Positions 10,620-21,700 of a DNA stretch of 64,000 nucleotides are shown here, piece by piece. The notes under the pieces are model-generated. The model saw nothing but the letters and a program-made list of their open reading frames with translations, did not search any database and was not told the DNA's origin. Position 1 is the stretch's first letter. Every line of letters starts with the position of its first letter. Source of the stretch: Tethya wilhelma (taxonomy: Eukaryota; Porifera; Demospongiae; Tethyida; Tethyidae); assembly GCA_964030475.1 (NCBI GenBank), contig CAXIPT010000026.1:1-64000 (forward strand). Reading direction: 5' to 3'. The position numbers and the translations under genes were made by a program.

Positions 10620-11810
10620 TAGGTTGTTGTATTTCCGTAGTACGCTCACACTCTACCTCGTAGTTATTGTACTTTGCACCTTTGTTCTTATGCAAACAAT
10701 AAGCAGACCTGTCAAAAGTTGATAGTAGTCATGTTTCCAGGCCCTTGAAACCAGCTGGTAGTTTATACAATGACTACTTTCTTCTATAGGAACCACTTTA
10801 GAGCTGCTTCAGTAGTGGTTTAGCATAGCTTTGACAAGTACGCCGCAATACGGAATAAAGTAGTACTACGCGGCGTAGTACTGCAACTAATTAGTACTGT
10901 AATTGTTTACATAGACACAAGGTCACTGAATTTCCTTTTTTTGCATCTGCACTGCAAATGAACAGCAGCACTGGGTACTGAATGAGCAACAGGGTTTTGT
11001 TTTGGTTTTTTTTCCCCCTTTTCTTTAAATTTGTGCTAGCTTGATTTTACCTATTCTTTGTCACACTGGACACCAGTTTCAAGTTCTGGATTCTACAGAC
11101 ACAGCAGGCCTTGCTTTTTGCGGTAGATCCACCTGCTTCTATCGAAAAGCCACAAAAAAAGCTTGCCTGGTTCAGTGCCAGGAACTGCTACTTGGCTAGC
11201 CAGTTGTTCAAGCTGGGCTGCTCTTTGAAATTAAGCTTCCCAGGCACTCCTGGCATGTAGTACTGTGACAGACACAAGCCAGCCACGTCAGTAGCTCAGC
11301 CAGCTGGCTGCTTGAGCTCTAGTGAGCCCCTAGCTGTTACTAAATAGCTTGGAACAGCTACTTCTAAGCATCCAAGGCTGCTCTATTTGAGCTACAGCAG
11401 GCCTACTCATTGTTCCTCCTCCTTCCTACTGCTTTTCACTGGCTCAGCCTAGCCTAGTCTGGCATCTTCGAGCAAAACAGCTAGCAAATTCGAACTAGAG
11501 GGTTCCAGGCTCAATGCTACACTTTTTTTTAACCTTTCTGCCTTGATAAAGCTGCCCTGCTGTTGCTGAAAGCCAGCGTTTTTGTTCTGCTTCTTGCTGC
11601 ATCGCTACACTGAATTCAAAATGCTTTCCAATAAATGCACACCTGATTACGCGTGGGCATATGCGCGCGCGCGCACAACTAGCTCTAAATTAATTAGTGG
11701 TTTCTAATTAACTAATATGACTCATATAGTTTTCATACATTTTGTGGTCTAATGCTGCTAACAGCCGTACTACTCCCGTTTTATTTTCTGTACTACGCGA
11801 TAACTACGTT
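10620..11810. other. Non-coding insert within the foldback element
   Basis: This stretch has no inverted counterpart in the left half of the foldback element. It contains short CT-rich and Ala/Gly-like codon-free sequence and an alternating CG run at about 11663-11674. No coding frame or RNA gene was recognised. Confidence 0.4.
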
Positions 11811-11846
11811 ACGGAAACGTCAACTTTTTATTGTCCTCTACTGTAT

Positions 11847-12060
11847 TTAGATGTGCCCTCTATAGTTCAGTGATAAATAGATCGAACATTTTGGGAAAAA
11901 GCAATTACCTTAAATTGCTTTATATTTTCTCCTGTTTCTCTTTGCCATTGTGAAGCTGTTGTTTACCACCAGGCTGTTCTCATCTTTTGTGGTTAGAGCG
12001 TTTCACTAAGCCTAAAGTTCTAATCGTGGCTAGGTCTGTTGGATTGAATCTTCCGTTGTA
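11847..12060 (+). repeat. Second copy of the tRNA-like dispersed repeat
   Basis: Matches 6480-6760, including GTGGTTAGAGCGTTT near 11990 and GTTGGATTGAATCTTCCG near 12040. The earlier half of this copy lies at 8105-8180. The foldback complex at about 8190-11846 therefore appears to have split it. Confidence 0.55.
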
Positions 12061-12082
12061 TATATTGTTGTACATAACAATA

Positions 12083-12150
12083 AAGGCACCGATGGTGCAT
12101 GAGTCTCGTCACACTTATACCAGATAGAGCAAATGTATATATAAATGTAT
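12083..12150. repeat. Dispersed GCACCGATGGTGC repeat
   Basis: AAGGCACCGATGGTGCATGA is followed by a GCCTCGGCACAC-like motif. Related copies lie near 21418, 43428, 47757 and 63843. Of these, 43428-43590 and 63843-64000 align over about 160 bp. The class is unknown, possibly a SINE. Confidence 0.5.
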
Positions 12151-12303
12151 CAAGGCTCACTTATCCACCCATGCCAAGATAAATTCCAGCACAAGTCACA
12201 AACAGCTATGTTGTCAGCTGTTTTCAGATGGTTTTAAATCTGAAAATCTTGTGGCCAGCCTACTATGTGTACCTGTGTCCGTGTCAGTTGACCCCTGTTA
12301 ACG

Positions 12304-12577
12304 TTGTGCCTGGTGTGTTCCCAGAGAGCGTGTGCTGTGTCTGGTGTGTTCCAAGAGAGTGCATGTGTGCTGTGCCTGGTGTGTTCCAAGAGAGTGAGTG
12401 CTGTGTCTGGTGTGTTCCAAGAGAGTGTGTGCTGTGTATCGTGTGTTTCAAGAGAGTGTGTGCTGTGTCTGGTGTGTTCCAAGAGAGTGTGTGCTGTGTC
12501 TGGTGTGTTCCAAGAGAGTGTGTCCTGTGCCTAGTGTGTTCCTAGAGAGTGTGTGCTGTGCCTGGTGTTCTAGCTAT
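12304..12577 (+). repeat. 31-bp minisatellite, copy 1
   Basis: About nine tandem units near GTGTGCTGTGTCTGGTGTGT plus TCCAAGAGAGT. Because 31 is not a multiple of three and the unit has few stops, all frames look open and give Cys/Val-rich or His/Thr-rich pseudo-proteins. These are not genes. The array is paralogous to 22344-22882. Confidence 0.9.
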
Positions 12578-12618
12578 TTCAATTTTGATCATGTCACTTG
12601 AAAAGTGTCTACGTATGA

Positions 12619-13789
12619 TTGGGGCGAGCCTGAGCGAGCCCCACTGTAGCGTTGTAACTGGTCAAATTTCTGTCTGTCTGTCCACGGTGGACACTTTCCG
12701 TATATTCGAATTAATCGAACTCGAAGGCGTGGTATTGTAATATTTACATCGATTGCGCAATATATACATCGCTAGATAGCACGTGTACGTCTATGGCCGG
12801 TCTGCATGATACAGAAAAAGATTTGTGATCATGGATAATGAAGATAAAGCACAAAAACGCCTTGCACGGCGAAGAGAGCTGTACAGAGAACGTATAGCTA
12901 GAGAAACGCCTGATGACACAGAAAGAAGACTTGCAAGGCGTAGACAAACTGATTCAGCTCGTCAGCGACGCCTGAGGGAAACAGCTCCTGAGAGCATAGA
13001 TAATATATACTGCTATCTATGCTGAGACTCAGAGGGACGTTCGTCTTGCCCAAGATAGAGTCAGAGTCGAAAAAAGGAGGCGAAGGGAGACCACTCCTGA
13101 GAGAGACGCTCGTCTTGCCCAAGACAGAGTCCGCAGAGTCGAAGAAAGGAGACAAAGGGGGACCACTCCTGGGAGAGACACTCGTCTTGCCCAAGACAGA
13201 GTCAGAGTCGAAGAAAGGAGACAAAGGGGGACCACTCCTGGGAGAGACGCTCGTCTTGCCCAAGACAGAGTCAGAGTCGAAGAAAGAAGACGAAGGGAGA
13301 CCACTCCTGGGAGAGAAATGCGTCAAGAACAAGATCAAGATCGTATGCGATATCAAGCCTCCAGTCAAATTGATTATTCATCTCCCCTATTTGGCCAGCC
13401 TGCAGTTCTGAAAAAGATGAGAAGTTTTTACTCAACGATGGCAACTACCCAGTTTAACCGCTGCAATACTTGTTTGGAGCAATTTCCAAACGTGTCCATA
13501 GTTGGCCATCGGCAAGAATGTAGAAGGTGCTTCCCGGACAAAAAATTGCACGATTCCATAAACGCTGGTGTTTTTCCTAGCTTTCTTTAAAGAAGAAACA
13601 CACTTTTCCTCTTCATCTGAGGATAACTCAGCTCCACCGACACGCTTCATGACTTTAGTAGCTCCTCGAGGCCTCTCTCAGCAGCACGTATTTCCTAGAC
13701 ATTTTGCGCATGCGGAAGAATATCGGCGCGTTCTCTTCCCATTAATAACGCGCTCAGGCTCGCCCCCTCGATGTACTACATCATGCTAG
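12619..13789 (+). mobile_element. Helitron carrying a truncated replicase-helicase 5' end
   Basis: Begins TTGGGGCGAGCCTGAGCGAG after A12618 and ends CTAG before T13790. A palindromic hairpin (GATGTA-C-TACATC, 13770-13782) lies 7 nt from the end. The paralogous segment at 24961-24985 is the empty site (GTATGA followed by TATTATAATAG), which proves exact A^T insertion without duplication. Its ends match those of the 9917-10550 element, including the internal GGGGCGAGCCTGAG/CTCAGGCTCGCCCC inverted pair. Confidence 0.85.
12828..13590 (+). pseudogene. Helitron Rep/helicase N-terminal remnant
   Basis: 12828-13025 reads MDNEDKAQKRLARRREL and continues with Arg-rich ETPDDTERRLARRR repeats, then stops. 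A second frame (about 13021-13590) carries four copies of a 23-residue unit (RLAQDRV, EERRQRGTTPGRD). It continues into a cysteine-rich block (CNTCLEQFPN, CRRCFPDK), as in the zinc-binding domain before the Helitron replicase domain of animal elements. The Rep and helicase domains are missing and the two parts are out of frame, so the copy is defective. The 69-bp units are nearly identical in DNA, showing recent tandem expansion. The long antisense frame here is a shadow. Confidence 0.65.
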
Positions 13790-14265
13790 TATTATAATAG
13801 TCCTGTGTGCATTGTGCCTGCAAATGCTTCGAATCCGTTGATGTGATCATTAGCTTGTTTTAATCTTGTGCTGCTATTGTTTGTTTTTATCTTTATTGTT
13901 GCTCTTCTAATTGCTGCTTGTGCCTGTAGCTACGAAATTTTGAGACTGTAATTACTGTATTTGAGGTGGGGTGGCAGTTATTACCTTTCTACAGTGTCTG
14001 TCCTTCATTCACTCACTGTAAACACAAGGTGTTCTTGTGTGTGTATAGCACTTCCATGATTGCTTCCTCTTTTCTTGCAGAGTGAAGTGAATGCACATGC
14101 AGAAATTCAACGGAGATAGTCGACACCAACAGTCTTATCAAGATAACTGTGTAACAGTAACTATCAGATTCTATATACCACACTCGTGTGTATATTATGT
14201 ATTTCAAATTACACATTAGCACTGTGTGCATTTCATATGACCGTATCCATCATAATGGAAATATA
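13790..14265. repeat. Segmental paralog tail, copy 1
   Basis: Matches 24978-25461 almost base for base (starts TATTATAATAGTCCTGTGTG). No coding potential was seen. It is part of the duplicated segment that ends in COP1 exon copies. Confidence 0.8.
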
Positions 14266-15010
14266 TATATATTATTGCATGACTGGGAGGGCAATATGGG
14301 GAAATATTCAGCTCGAGGGTGGCAGTATTGGCCCGACCAACGGGAGGGACAATACAAAGCCCAAGAGCTGAATATTTCCCCAATATTGCCCGACCTTGGA
14401 GTGCAATAATAGATTTATTATATGACTTCTTTCAGAGCCTGTGTAGCTTATCAGTTTGAAACTGTGCCTGAGTGGCCAACTTGGCCAGTGGAGAGATACT
14501 GTCTAACTACTAGTCTTACCAAGAACGATCCTTTAGTAGTCTAGAACACAGCTAAAGCTTCATACAACAAACAAGCAGCAAGCAACTACTCTTTTGAAGC
14601 TTCATAGTCGCCGTCTTCATGGTCACAAAACGAACTCGTGGCACTAGAAAAAACTGGGCAGGGCTTCACATATTTGGGCGGAGTTTTGAAGTAAGATTTT
14701 TAGCAAGCTACGCTCGTAGTCACTACTCTTTTCCAAAAAGGCTAAACTTGCCTAAGCGTAGCTCTCACCATCCAAGCTCTCACAAAAAAACTGCGCCATC
14801 GTTTCTATGCAGCTTCTTTTAATACGTTAGCAACAGTCTTCAATGATTGGTTAAAATTCGCGCGTACAATTGACTGTTGTAAACGCGCGATTGGCTGAGC
14901 ATGGCGCGAAAAGTAATTAAAAAGTGTGCAATAACCATCCGTGCAATACGGGAGAATATTGCCCGGCTTCTGACCAATCAGATTGCTTATAGAACACTAG
15001 TCATATAATA
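14266..15010. mobile_element. MITE-like insertion of about 745 bp
   Basis: It is absent from the paralog at 25459-25462, which reads straight from GGAAATATA to GATTTATACGG. The ends read TATTATTGCATGACT and AGTCATATAATAA, an imperfect terminal inverted repeat. The first 150 bp form an inner palindrome: GGCAATATGGGGAAATATTC pairs with GAATATTTCCCCAATATTGC. No transposase is encoded. Confidence 0.65.
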
Positions 15011-15390
15011 AAGATTTATACGGTTAAAATAATAACATTAATAATTTTAGACATGCCACAAGAATATTGATCAATATAATAATATTATTATTGTTCATGA
15101 GCATTTATTAGCTATTATTGTCATTCAAATAATTTGTCCTTTGCATTTGTGCATAAAATATTATGGAAAAAAACAAACATTATAGCACAAAATTCGAACC
15201 ATTATGTTATTTACTTCTTTAATTTAATTGTTCTCTCTCTCGTCAAACGAGAAGTCCTGATAGTTGTCTAGTAGTTAATAGACTCTTGTACCAAATAAAC
15301 AACAAAAATGAGTAGTGTATCCTCCCCCATGGCCCAATGATCACACAATAAAAGTTGAATATCATAACAATACATATTACACTAAATTAC
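15011..15390. repeat. Segmental paralog tail, continued
   Basis: Aligned with 25462-25885, AT-rich, no gene. Small indels separate the copies, for example an extra run of about 20 nt near 25760. Confidence 0.75.
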
Positions 15391-15985
15391 ATCATATTAT
15401 AAGCAAAGTTGTGTCCGTGTGTGTGTGTGTGTGTAACGGAAGGTCACCGGAAGCGATGCGACCTCGAGCTAAAATGCTACTTTTTCTCTGGGCTGTTCAA
15501 AATGCAAGCTATGAAAAGTGTGCCTAGAGAGCTAGCTTAGATAGTGCTAGCCTAGGATAGAATGGCAGGTGCTACAAGTATGTTTTTTGAGATCGCTGAC
15601 AACGCTTACCAGTGGCGTTTGTATCTGACGAGGAAGCGTGATAGAGTAGCCAATCTTTCACAAAAGAAGCGTAGCAATGGTAGAGCTTTCGCTTCTAGGA
15701 GTCTGCTTCTCTGACGCTGTATACGAAACACAGCTAGCCAGATAACGATTTTCTTTGCCAGCTGATTGCAAAAATGGCGGAAATTGGAAAAGGGTCGTCA
15801 GTGACGTCACGAGGCGCATGAGATCGAGATAAATTGCTGAGCTGGCCAAATTGCAATGAGAAACGGTACTACTGTTGCTTTATCTATGCATGCATTGGTT
15901 ACCTTTCACTGCCCAATTATTACTATGCAGATGCTTGTGTTTGCCTGCCTCTAGCAGTAAACATTAGTATACTTTGCACACAAAC
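15391..15985. mobile_element. Insertion of about 590 bp in copy 1
   Basis: Absent from the paralog, where ACATAATAATTATTATATGC joins directly to ACACAAACACGAATATATAG. Its first 250 bp are the dispersed repeat also found inverted at 5165-5460. No coding capacity was seen, and the exact ends are uncertain. Confidence 0.55.
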
Positions 15986-16002
15986 ACGAATATATAGTTT
16001 GT

Positions 16003-16312
16003 TCAAGGGATCGTTGAAATCACTTTGATTTGCCCCTGGCTGTTAGCAGCCAGCAAGGTTTTGCTGTCCTAGAGAGAGAGAGAGAGAGATGATTATTGAC
16101 ATAGAAACAAACATAACACACCTTCCTCCTGCAGACAGCGCCAACAAAGTCATTGTTGGGAGGCTGTTGTTGGGCTGCACCACTATTAGGCATATCTGCA
16201 CCACTATTAGGTGTATCTTCATCATCAGACTGCACATGAATGTGTGCATGAGTACATCATGTGAACATCATTAGCTGACAGTCATTTGCAGCTTGGTCTA
16301 TGTGACTTACGA
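16003..16312 (-). pseudogene. Duplicated last two exons of COP1, copy 1
   Basis: The complement carries an exon at 16229-16122 ([17 protein letters not shown] to DFVGAVCRRK) with a GT donor. The terminal exon at 16068-16003 encodes [12 protein letters not shown] and a stop. These match the COP1 terminal exons at 26901-26656, except that the conserved Trp of AVCWR is Arg here. Upstream WD40 exons are absent, so this is a gene fragment. Confidence 0.8.
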
Positions 16313-16596
16313 GGAGTTGACAAAGGTGAGAGCCTGGGAACAAGGCTCAGTTAACACTTCAGGGTGTTAAAAGTCAATAGGGCACCTGGGGAATCTGTGG
16401 TTTGTTGTTTTTGCACTGTTAGGCCCAGGGGTAGGAGGATAAGGCTCCAATCATCTGACCACAATACTCCACAATGAGATCCTAATTGAAGAAAATAAAA
16501 TTGGGTTGCATAAACACCACAGGCATCAATCACCCAAGCAGTTTAGAGCACCCAGTGATAGCCACTCACACACTTCACGTTCACAGACTTCCAATA
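16313..16596. other. No gene seen
   Basis: The only note is GAGAGCCTGGGAACAAGGCT at about 16328-16348, which resembles the terminal repeat of the MULE-like MITEs described at 23560 and 31929, so a remnant may lie here. Confidence 0.4.
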
Positions 16597-16829
16597 CACT
16601 GTAAAAACTAGTGTGTCATATAACACATTTGGTGTGTAATTCAGTATCCTGTGAACACACTAGTGTGTAAACATGTTGTTGCCATAGAAACGTTTGATGT
16701 CTTGCACCTATTAACACGAAGACATCAAACATTACTATGGCAACAACATGTTTACACACTAGTGTGTTCATATGCATGCTTAAGAATTACACACCAAATG
16801 TGTTATATGACACACCAGTTTTTACAGTG
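16597..16829. mobile_element. 233-bp palindromic MITE with TA target site
   Basis: Starts CACTGTAAAAACTAGTGTGT, ends in the inverse (TTTTTACAGTG), and is flanked by TA on both sides. The arms pair over about 100 bp through AACACATTTGGTGTGTAATT and AACATGTTGTTGCCATAG. The size, TA duplication and CACTG end suggest a Tc1/mariner-type MITE. Confidence 0.75.
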
Positions 16830-18220
16830 TATGCAAGAAGTTACACTCCAAGACCCAGTGGGTGACCAGTGGGGCACAGCGGCTATTAGCCTCGTGTTCC
16901 CAGGTGTTCCCAGGCCTCTAAGCGGCTATGTACATGCCTGTGTGGTGCCAACTGATAATTGCAAGACTACTACCAAGTGCCAATCTTATCAGCAAATCTA
17001 GCAACTGCAACCCAACCCAGTACATACACACATTGTACTGCTGGACAACGTTTGTTTATAAGATGAGTGTTGCACAACTTTTGATGACATTGAAAACTTA
17101 CTTGGTTGACCTCTTAATCTGTAGCTCCTTTTGTTAAAGGCTTGTTGTTAGCCCTGTATTTGTTTGTGTCATGTTTTCAAGCCTGCTAATAGCTAGCCGT
17201 GTATACATACATTATAGCTCCAAATTACAAAACTATATAAATTATTATTATTAGCAATATAATCGTGATTCACAAAAATTTGTTCAAAGACACAAAATTT
17301 TTGACTTTTGAACTGTGGTTTAAAAAGTTAACTAATTCCACAGTTCAAAAAGTTTGTGTCTTTTTGTGAATCACAATCTCTGAAATTATGGTTCAAAAGT
17401 TTGTGTCTTTGAACTAATTGTCACGATCTCTGAAATTATATTTTATAGGAAACTTTTTGTGATATACGGTAAAATACGCTCACGAAATTTGCAAAAAAAA
17501 TTGGAGCATATGCTTTGATCAGTTGTCAAAATTGTTGTTGCTGAGAAGCTTGCACACACATGCATTTCACTTTGATACAATCTGCTTGCTGACATAGTTG
17601 ATGCCAGTATTAGATTGTTGACGAAGAGCAGAGTGCCATGTGTTAAAGAATTTTCTGTGTCAATTGAGTACCCTATTACAGAATATCACTGATTATTAAA
17701 AAGAAATAACAATAAAACTATTTTACATAAAACACACACTTATATTCTTAAGTCATTTTCTGCTGTAGCATCAAAGAAGCCTCAATGTAATCCTGAAGTA
17801 ATGTATTCTGTCTTGGCCAGCCTCACCTCAGTCTGTAGTACTAATTGAAATTCCTGGGCAAAACCACTCACCAGGTGGAACCAGGAGAAAGTGGGTGTAC
17901 TTAACGTGTCATTTTACTGCACATGTGAATATCAGTACATTGTGTACCTATTGGAATATTCTGCCCAGAATATCATCCATTTTCAGGAGAATAAGCAGCA
18001 GAGGGAGATACATATTCAAGTAGTGAGATTTGATACACTCTTGACAGACCAGCCATTGCTGCCAGCACAGTTACTCCTGCACTGTTCGCTCAGAGAACTG
18101 ATTTTGCTTCTTACCAGTGACAATGTAGGGTGTATACATGAGATAGCTAGCAAATTCCTACAATATTTGGGGGCAAATGTGAGCTAGCTTGTGTTTGAGT
18201 AATGGTAATAAATCTGAAAT
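16830..18220. repeat. Non-coding; foldback at about 17263-17365
   Basis: TGATTCACAAAAATTTGTTC pairs with its inverse at about 17340-17365, around TGAACTGTGG/CCACAGTTCA. Partial direct copies of the arm (TTTGTGTCTTTGAAC, ATCTCTGAAATTAT) follow to about 17440. No gene is supported; the 98-residue open frame at 17891-18187 has no recognisable domain. Confidence 0.5.
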
Positions 18221-18714
18221 TCAAATTCAAAAAATGTGTAACAGTATAATTTTTTGGCGCGCGGGTAAATAATGCGAACTGTTGTCATGTGAAGCGATGA
18301 TGACATAATAATTTTTAGCGTTTCCGGTCGCGCAAGAGTAGAAAAAGTGAGTCTCCTTGTGACTTGTCATAGTCCAAAAGCAAAAGTGAGTTTCCTTGTG
18401 TTGCGTGACTGTCACCAAGTTTTTAAGAGTAAAAGTGAGTCTCCTTGTGTTGCGTGACTGTTATTGTTAGTTTTTATGTTGTCCAACCTCTCTGCCTAAC
18501 CCTGTTGGAGTTTTATTATGATTTTGTCCCCCGACCCCAGCCTTTGGGACGTCTGATGGTCTTGTTAGCCCAGCCTGTGTACCCTGTTGGCTGTTTTGTA
18601 TGCAGCTCTGTATTTATTAGCCCAGCCGTGTACCCCCTGTTAGCTGTTTTGTAAGCAGCCTCTGATTACTAGTCGGGCGGAGCCTGACTTCCGCGAAAAA
18701 TCGGGAAGTCGGGT
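18221..18714. repeat. Short tandem and dispersed repeats
   Basis: AAAAGTGAGTCTCCTTGTG occurs three times (about 18345, 18383, 18431). TAGCCCAGCCTGTGTACCC-like units at 18568 and 18619 recur inverted near 30850-30960. GGGCGGAGCCTGACTTCCGC at about 18675 recurs inverted at 33232-33290. Confidence 0.5.
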
Positions 18715-18867
18715 GGCAGCACTACACGGGCGTTTTCAATGTACACTTAGTTGCTAAATTAGAATTTACGGTACATGTAATTAATATTCATACCACTTAG
18801 CAACGCAAACTGATTACCACATAAAGTGGTTGCTATATATACTTTGGGCATTCTAGCGCCATATACA

Positions 18868-20201
18868 GCCAAAAACACTTTTAAACATAGTAAACAGTGC
18901 CAATGCAATTCTGTAAGCGCCAGCACGCAGCAGCTGGGTGAAAAGTAACTAACTGAGCATACTGAACAACCACGCGGGTTTGGACTTAGTGATAAGAAAG
19001 CACCTACTTACTGTCATTCCCACTACGGTAGTACTGGGTACATAGGAATGGCACGGATTGCCCATTAGCGCTATACAAATATTCACGCAAATAACTCTGC
19101 AAAAAATGAGCGCTTGGCACTAAAAGGCTTCTAAAGCTACTTTTCAGCTCATTCTCTTTCTAACAAGCCTAAAAACATGGCCTAAAACCTTCGCTAAGGT
19201 ACAAAACTAAAATATGCCGAACCTCCAATTTTCTCCATCTTCTTCTTCTTCTTCTTCTTCTTCTTATTCTTCTATCTTGCGCTCATTTTTCTCTGACAGC
19301 GCTCACTTTCAGAAGCTGATTCTTGAACAAATACACTTGGTTTCTTTGTCTTCAATCGCTTTTGGTATCGGTTATTCGTCTCTCCAGCTGAGTCGCTAGA
19401 TACAAGATGAAAAGCGCCTTCTCCGTATGGCCGCCATTAATTTCTATACTCATTAATAATTCATTAGCTAGTTAGGAAATGAATTTGACGACCCTTTCCA
19501 AATAGTGAGTGTGCGTTATTTAAAATTCAATTTTTCTGAAGCTACTGGCTGCTAGCTGTGCTAACTCAGTAACTCTGCTACTATTCCAACTACTACTGTA
19601 CTGTAAACAGAAAAAATTAAACAAACAAGTATAAAAAACATTAGAAATGTAATAAGAACATAGGAATGGTTAAATCGTAAAAAGTGAGCAAACAAGATAG
19701 GAATGGTGGTCACTTGAGCGAAGAGTTCATTCCTGTGTCCACTATGTTAGTGAGCTAGGTATATGAACATAACTGTGACAGACACACAGAATTGAACTCT
19801 TCACTCAAGTGACCACCATTCCTATCTTGTTTGCTCACTTTTTACGATTTAACCATTCCTATATTCTTATTACATTTCTAATGTTTTTTATACTTGTATT
19901 TTTATGCTTCCTAAAGTTTTTTGTAACACACATTTAACATTTATAGACAACATACATGTAAATCAACACATACAAGTCATTCAAATCTTGCTTCTCTTTT
20001 TTTGCACAAAATGACAAGCATTCTAAAAATGATGAATATTGAACTGAAAAGTTGTCCATATATGGCACCACGAGGTACTTTTAGTGGTTCCAGAAGCCCA
20101 GATGGTAGAAGCACCCAAGGATGAGAGAGAACAACCTTTGAGCATCATCATTATACTGTATGAGAGCAGTCAGGCAGCCAGTGGCAACTGCACCTATGAC
20201 G
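18868..20201 (+). repeat. 1.33-kb arm of an inverted duplication
   Basis: Nearly identical to the complement of 37165-38495. The only clear length difference is one TTC codon in a trinucleotide run. The copy stops exactly at the N at 20202, and its partner stops at the N at 38496. A third short copy of its start lies at 35571-35717. An assembly artefact is possible. Confidence 0.85.
19019..19896 (-). mobile_element. Palindrome-bearing element with (GAA)n tract, copy E1
   Basis: One end is a near-palindrome, CCCAGTACTACCGTAGTGGG on the complement. The other end is a foldback unit (19625-19896) whose arms contain ATAGGAATGGTTAAATCGTA and GTGAGCAAACAAGATAGGAA. Between them are a TTC/GAA run and GCGCTTTTCATCTTGTATCT. 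Three more copies lie at 37470, 44641 and 47871. No transposase is present; the poly-Ser frame over the TTC run is not a gene. Confidence 0.65.
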
Positions 20202-20202
20202 N

Positions 20203-20263
<61 letters not shown>

Positions 20264-20962
20264 ATGCATGTGGGGGAGGGGGGGTGGGCTAGGCGGTAGC
20301 TTAGCGTTGCCTTTCCAATCAGCCCATTGTTGTTAGTGTGCATTATTTACTGAGGAATGTGTTGAACAGTTGACTAAATGCAGAGATTAGTGCTTTCTAA
20401 ATTTAACAATTTGCTAACTCTCCAAATGAACATGATTTTGTTGTTAAAGACCACTATTCACTTTGCTTTGTTGTTTACATTATGATTATTGTTGTTGTGT
20501 TTTCTCTTTATTAGCTATGGTTTACAAGGTTTCATTTGTGTGTGCTTGATTGTGTAGCAACAATAAAAAAATTGTGATGTTACTATGTTAATTTTCCTTT
20601 GACACAGCAAGTCAAACAACATTTGATTGACTACTCCACTCATACACAGTGATTCCCCTACAATTAAAACTTGAGCAGGGTGGTCACTGATATTCATTGA
20701 AATTTAATTCAATTATGACAAAAACCACTCCCATTTCTTTTGATGTTTTCAATTGTGAGCAGGGTGGTCCCAAAGTTGAGCAGGGTGGGCCACCCTGCTA
20801 AAAGTATACTGGGGGAAACACTGCTCATACACATTCAGAAGATAGTGGTCCGTATTTTACATATGCCTTCCTCTTAGCAAGGCTTTTATTGATGTTTTTT
20901 CTAGCTGATCGGCTGTGGCTGGCATTCATGAGTGGAAGTATCTGTTCTGTAAACCATAAGAT

Positions 20963-21055
<93 letters not shown>

Positions 21056-21130
21056 GTGTGTGAAGAGAGGGGTATTCTCTGCGCTAGCATTGCCTTTCCA
21101 ATCAGCCCATTGTTGTTAGTGTGCATTATT
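20202..21130. repeat. Two copies of a CT/GT microsatellite unit after an N
   Basis: After the N at 20202, a (CT)n(GT)n run (to about 20263) is followed by GCCTTTCCAATCAGCCCATT. The same order recurs at 20967-21130. The sequence between them is AT-rich with no gene. The two units are diverged direct repeats. Confidence 0.7.
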
Positions 21131-21417
21131 TAGAAAGATGAATGTGTTGAACAGCAAACAGCTGGCTAATTGCAGTAACTAGTCCTGTGACTTACCAAGA
21201 CAAAAAAGACTATTCACTTTTCTTGGTTGTTTACATTATCATCATTATTGTCGTGTCTTCTCTACTGTAGTATAGTTTACAAAGTATTGTTTGTGTGTGC
21301 TTCATTGTGTAGCAACCATGAAATTCGTAGTGTTACTATGTAGCACTTCTCCTTTCACCCCACAAGTTTTATATTGAAAGTAGGCTCCATGGTTACATAG
21401 TAATGCTGACTCAAATG

Positions 21418-21700
21418 AAAGCACCGATGGTGCACAATTAAGCCTCGGCACACTTAACATGTATAATTGTTACACTGGTATACATACTGAGTCTATGGCA
21501 TAAGTGTATGATAGCTATGAATGCATCAAGAAAACCAACCCAGCCAAATAACTGTGATGAAGCACAGGCTATTTACATGATAGCTGCCGGTTAGAAAACA
21601 TCTTGCTGAGATCTACTGATTGAGCTGAAAAGCCCAGGTCTTTTGAATTCTAGGAGAATGCTCCTACCACTGAGCTACTAGAACTCACTGGCATTGACTG
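21418..21700 (-). repeat. Dispersed repeat with tRNA-like A box
   Basis: A GCACCGATGGTGC unit opens the segment. On the complement of 21635-21690 the sequence reads TAGTAGCTCAGTGGTAGGAG, a good Pol III A box. The B box and cloverleaf are not convincing, so a tRNA-derived SINE remnant is more likely than a tRNA gene. Confidence 0.45.

Larger units (their letters stand above)
8986..11846. mobile_element. Large nested palindromic (foldback) DNA element
   Basis: The ends are inverted repeats: ACAGTAGAGGACAATAAAAA at the left and its complement, running to TCCTCTACTGT, at the right near 11812-11846. The core is a long palindrome, with the left arm at about 9094-9440 and the right arm at about 9560-9916, identical over most of about 350 bp. 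The right arm is interrupted by a Helitron at 9917-10550, and after about 10620 by roughly 1.2 kb of further sequence. No transposase was found inside, so it is non-autonomous. Confidence 0.7.

Noticed and set aside
12228..12601. Cys/Val-rich open frames on both strands, apparently a repeat protein
   Set aside because: They are a by-product of a 31-bp minisatellite whose unit lacks stops; the same residues rotate through all frames.
12898..13368. 156-codon antisense open frame (Ser/Pro/Phe-rich)
   Set aside because: It is the complement of four identical 69-bp Arg/Glu-rich units in the Helitron remnant.
17891..18187. 98-codon plus-strand frame
   Set aside because: There is no recognisable domain, promoter or splice context; it may be chance in AT-rich sequence.
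19214..19399. Poly-Ser protein, also seen at 37967-38149 and 48572-48769
   Set aside because: It is a TTC/GAA trinucleotide run inside a repeated non-coding element; the flanking frame is not conserved in the 45-kb copy.
20081..21126. Leu/Ser and His/Thr alternating open frames
   Set aside because: They are CT and GT microsatellites.
21635..21690. A tRNA gene on the minus strand
   Set aside because: The A box is good, but there is no proper anticodon stem or B box; a SINE remnant is more likely.
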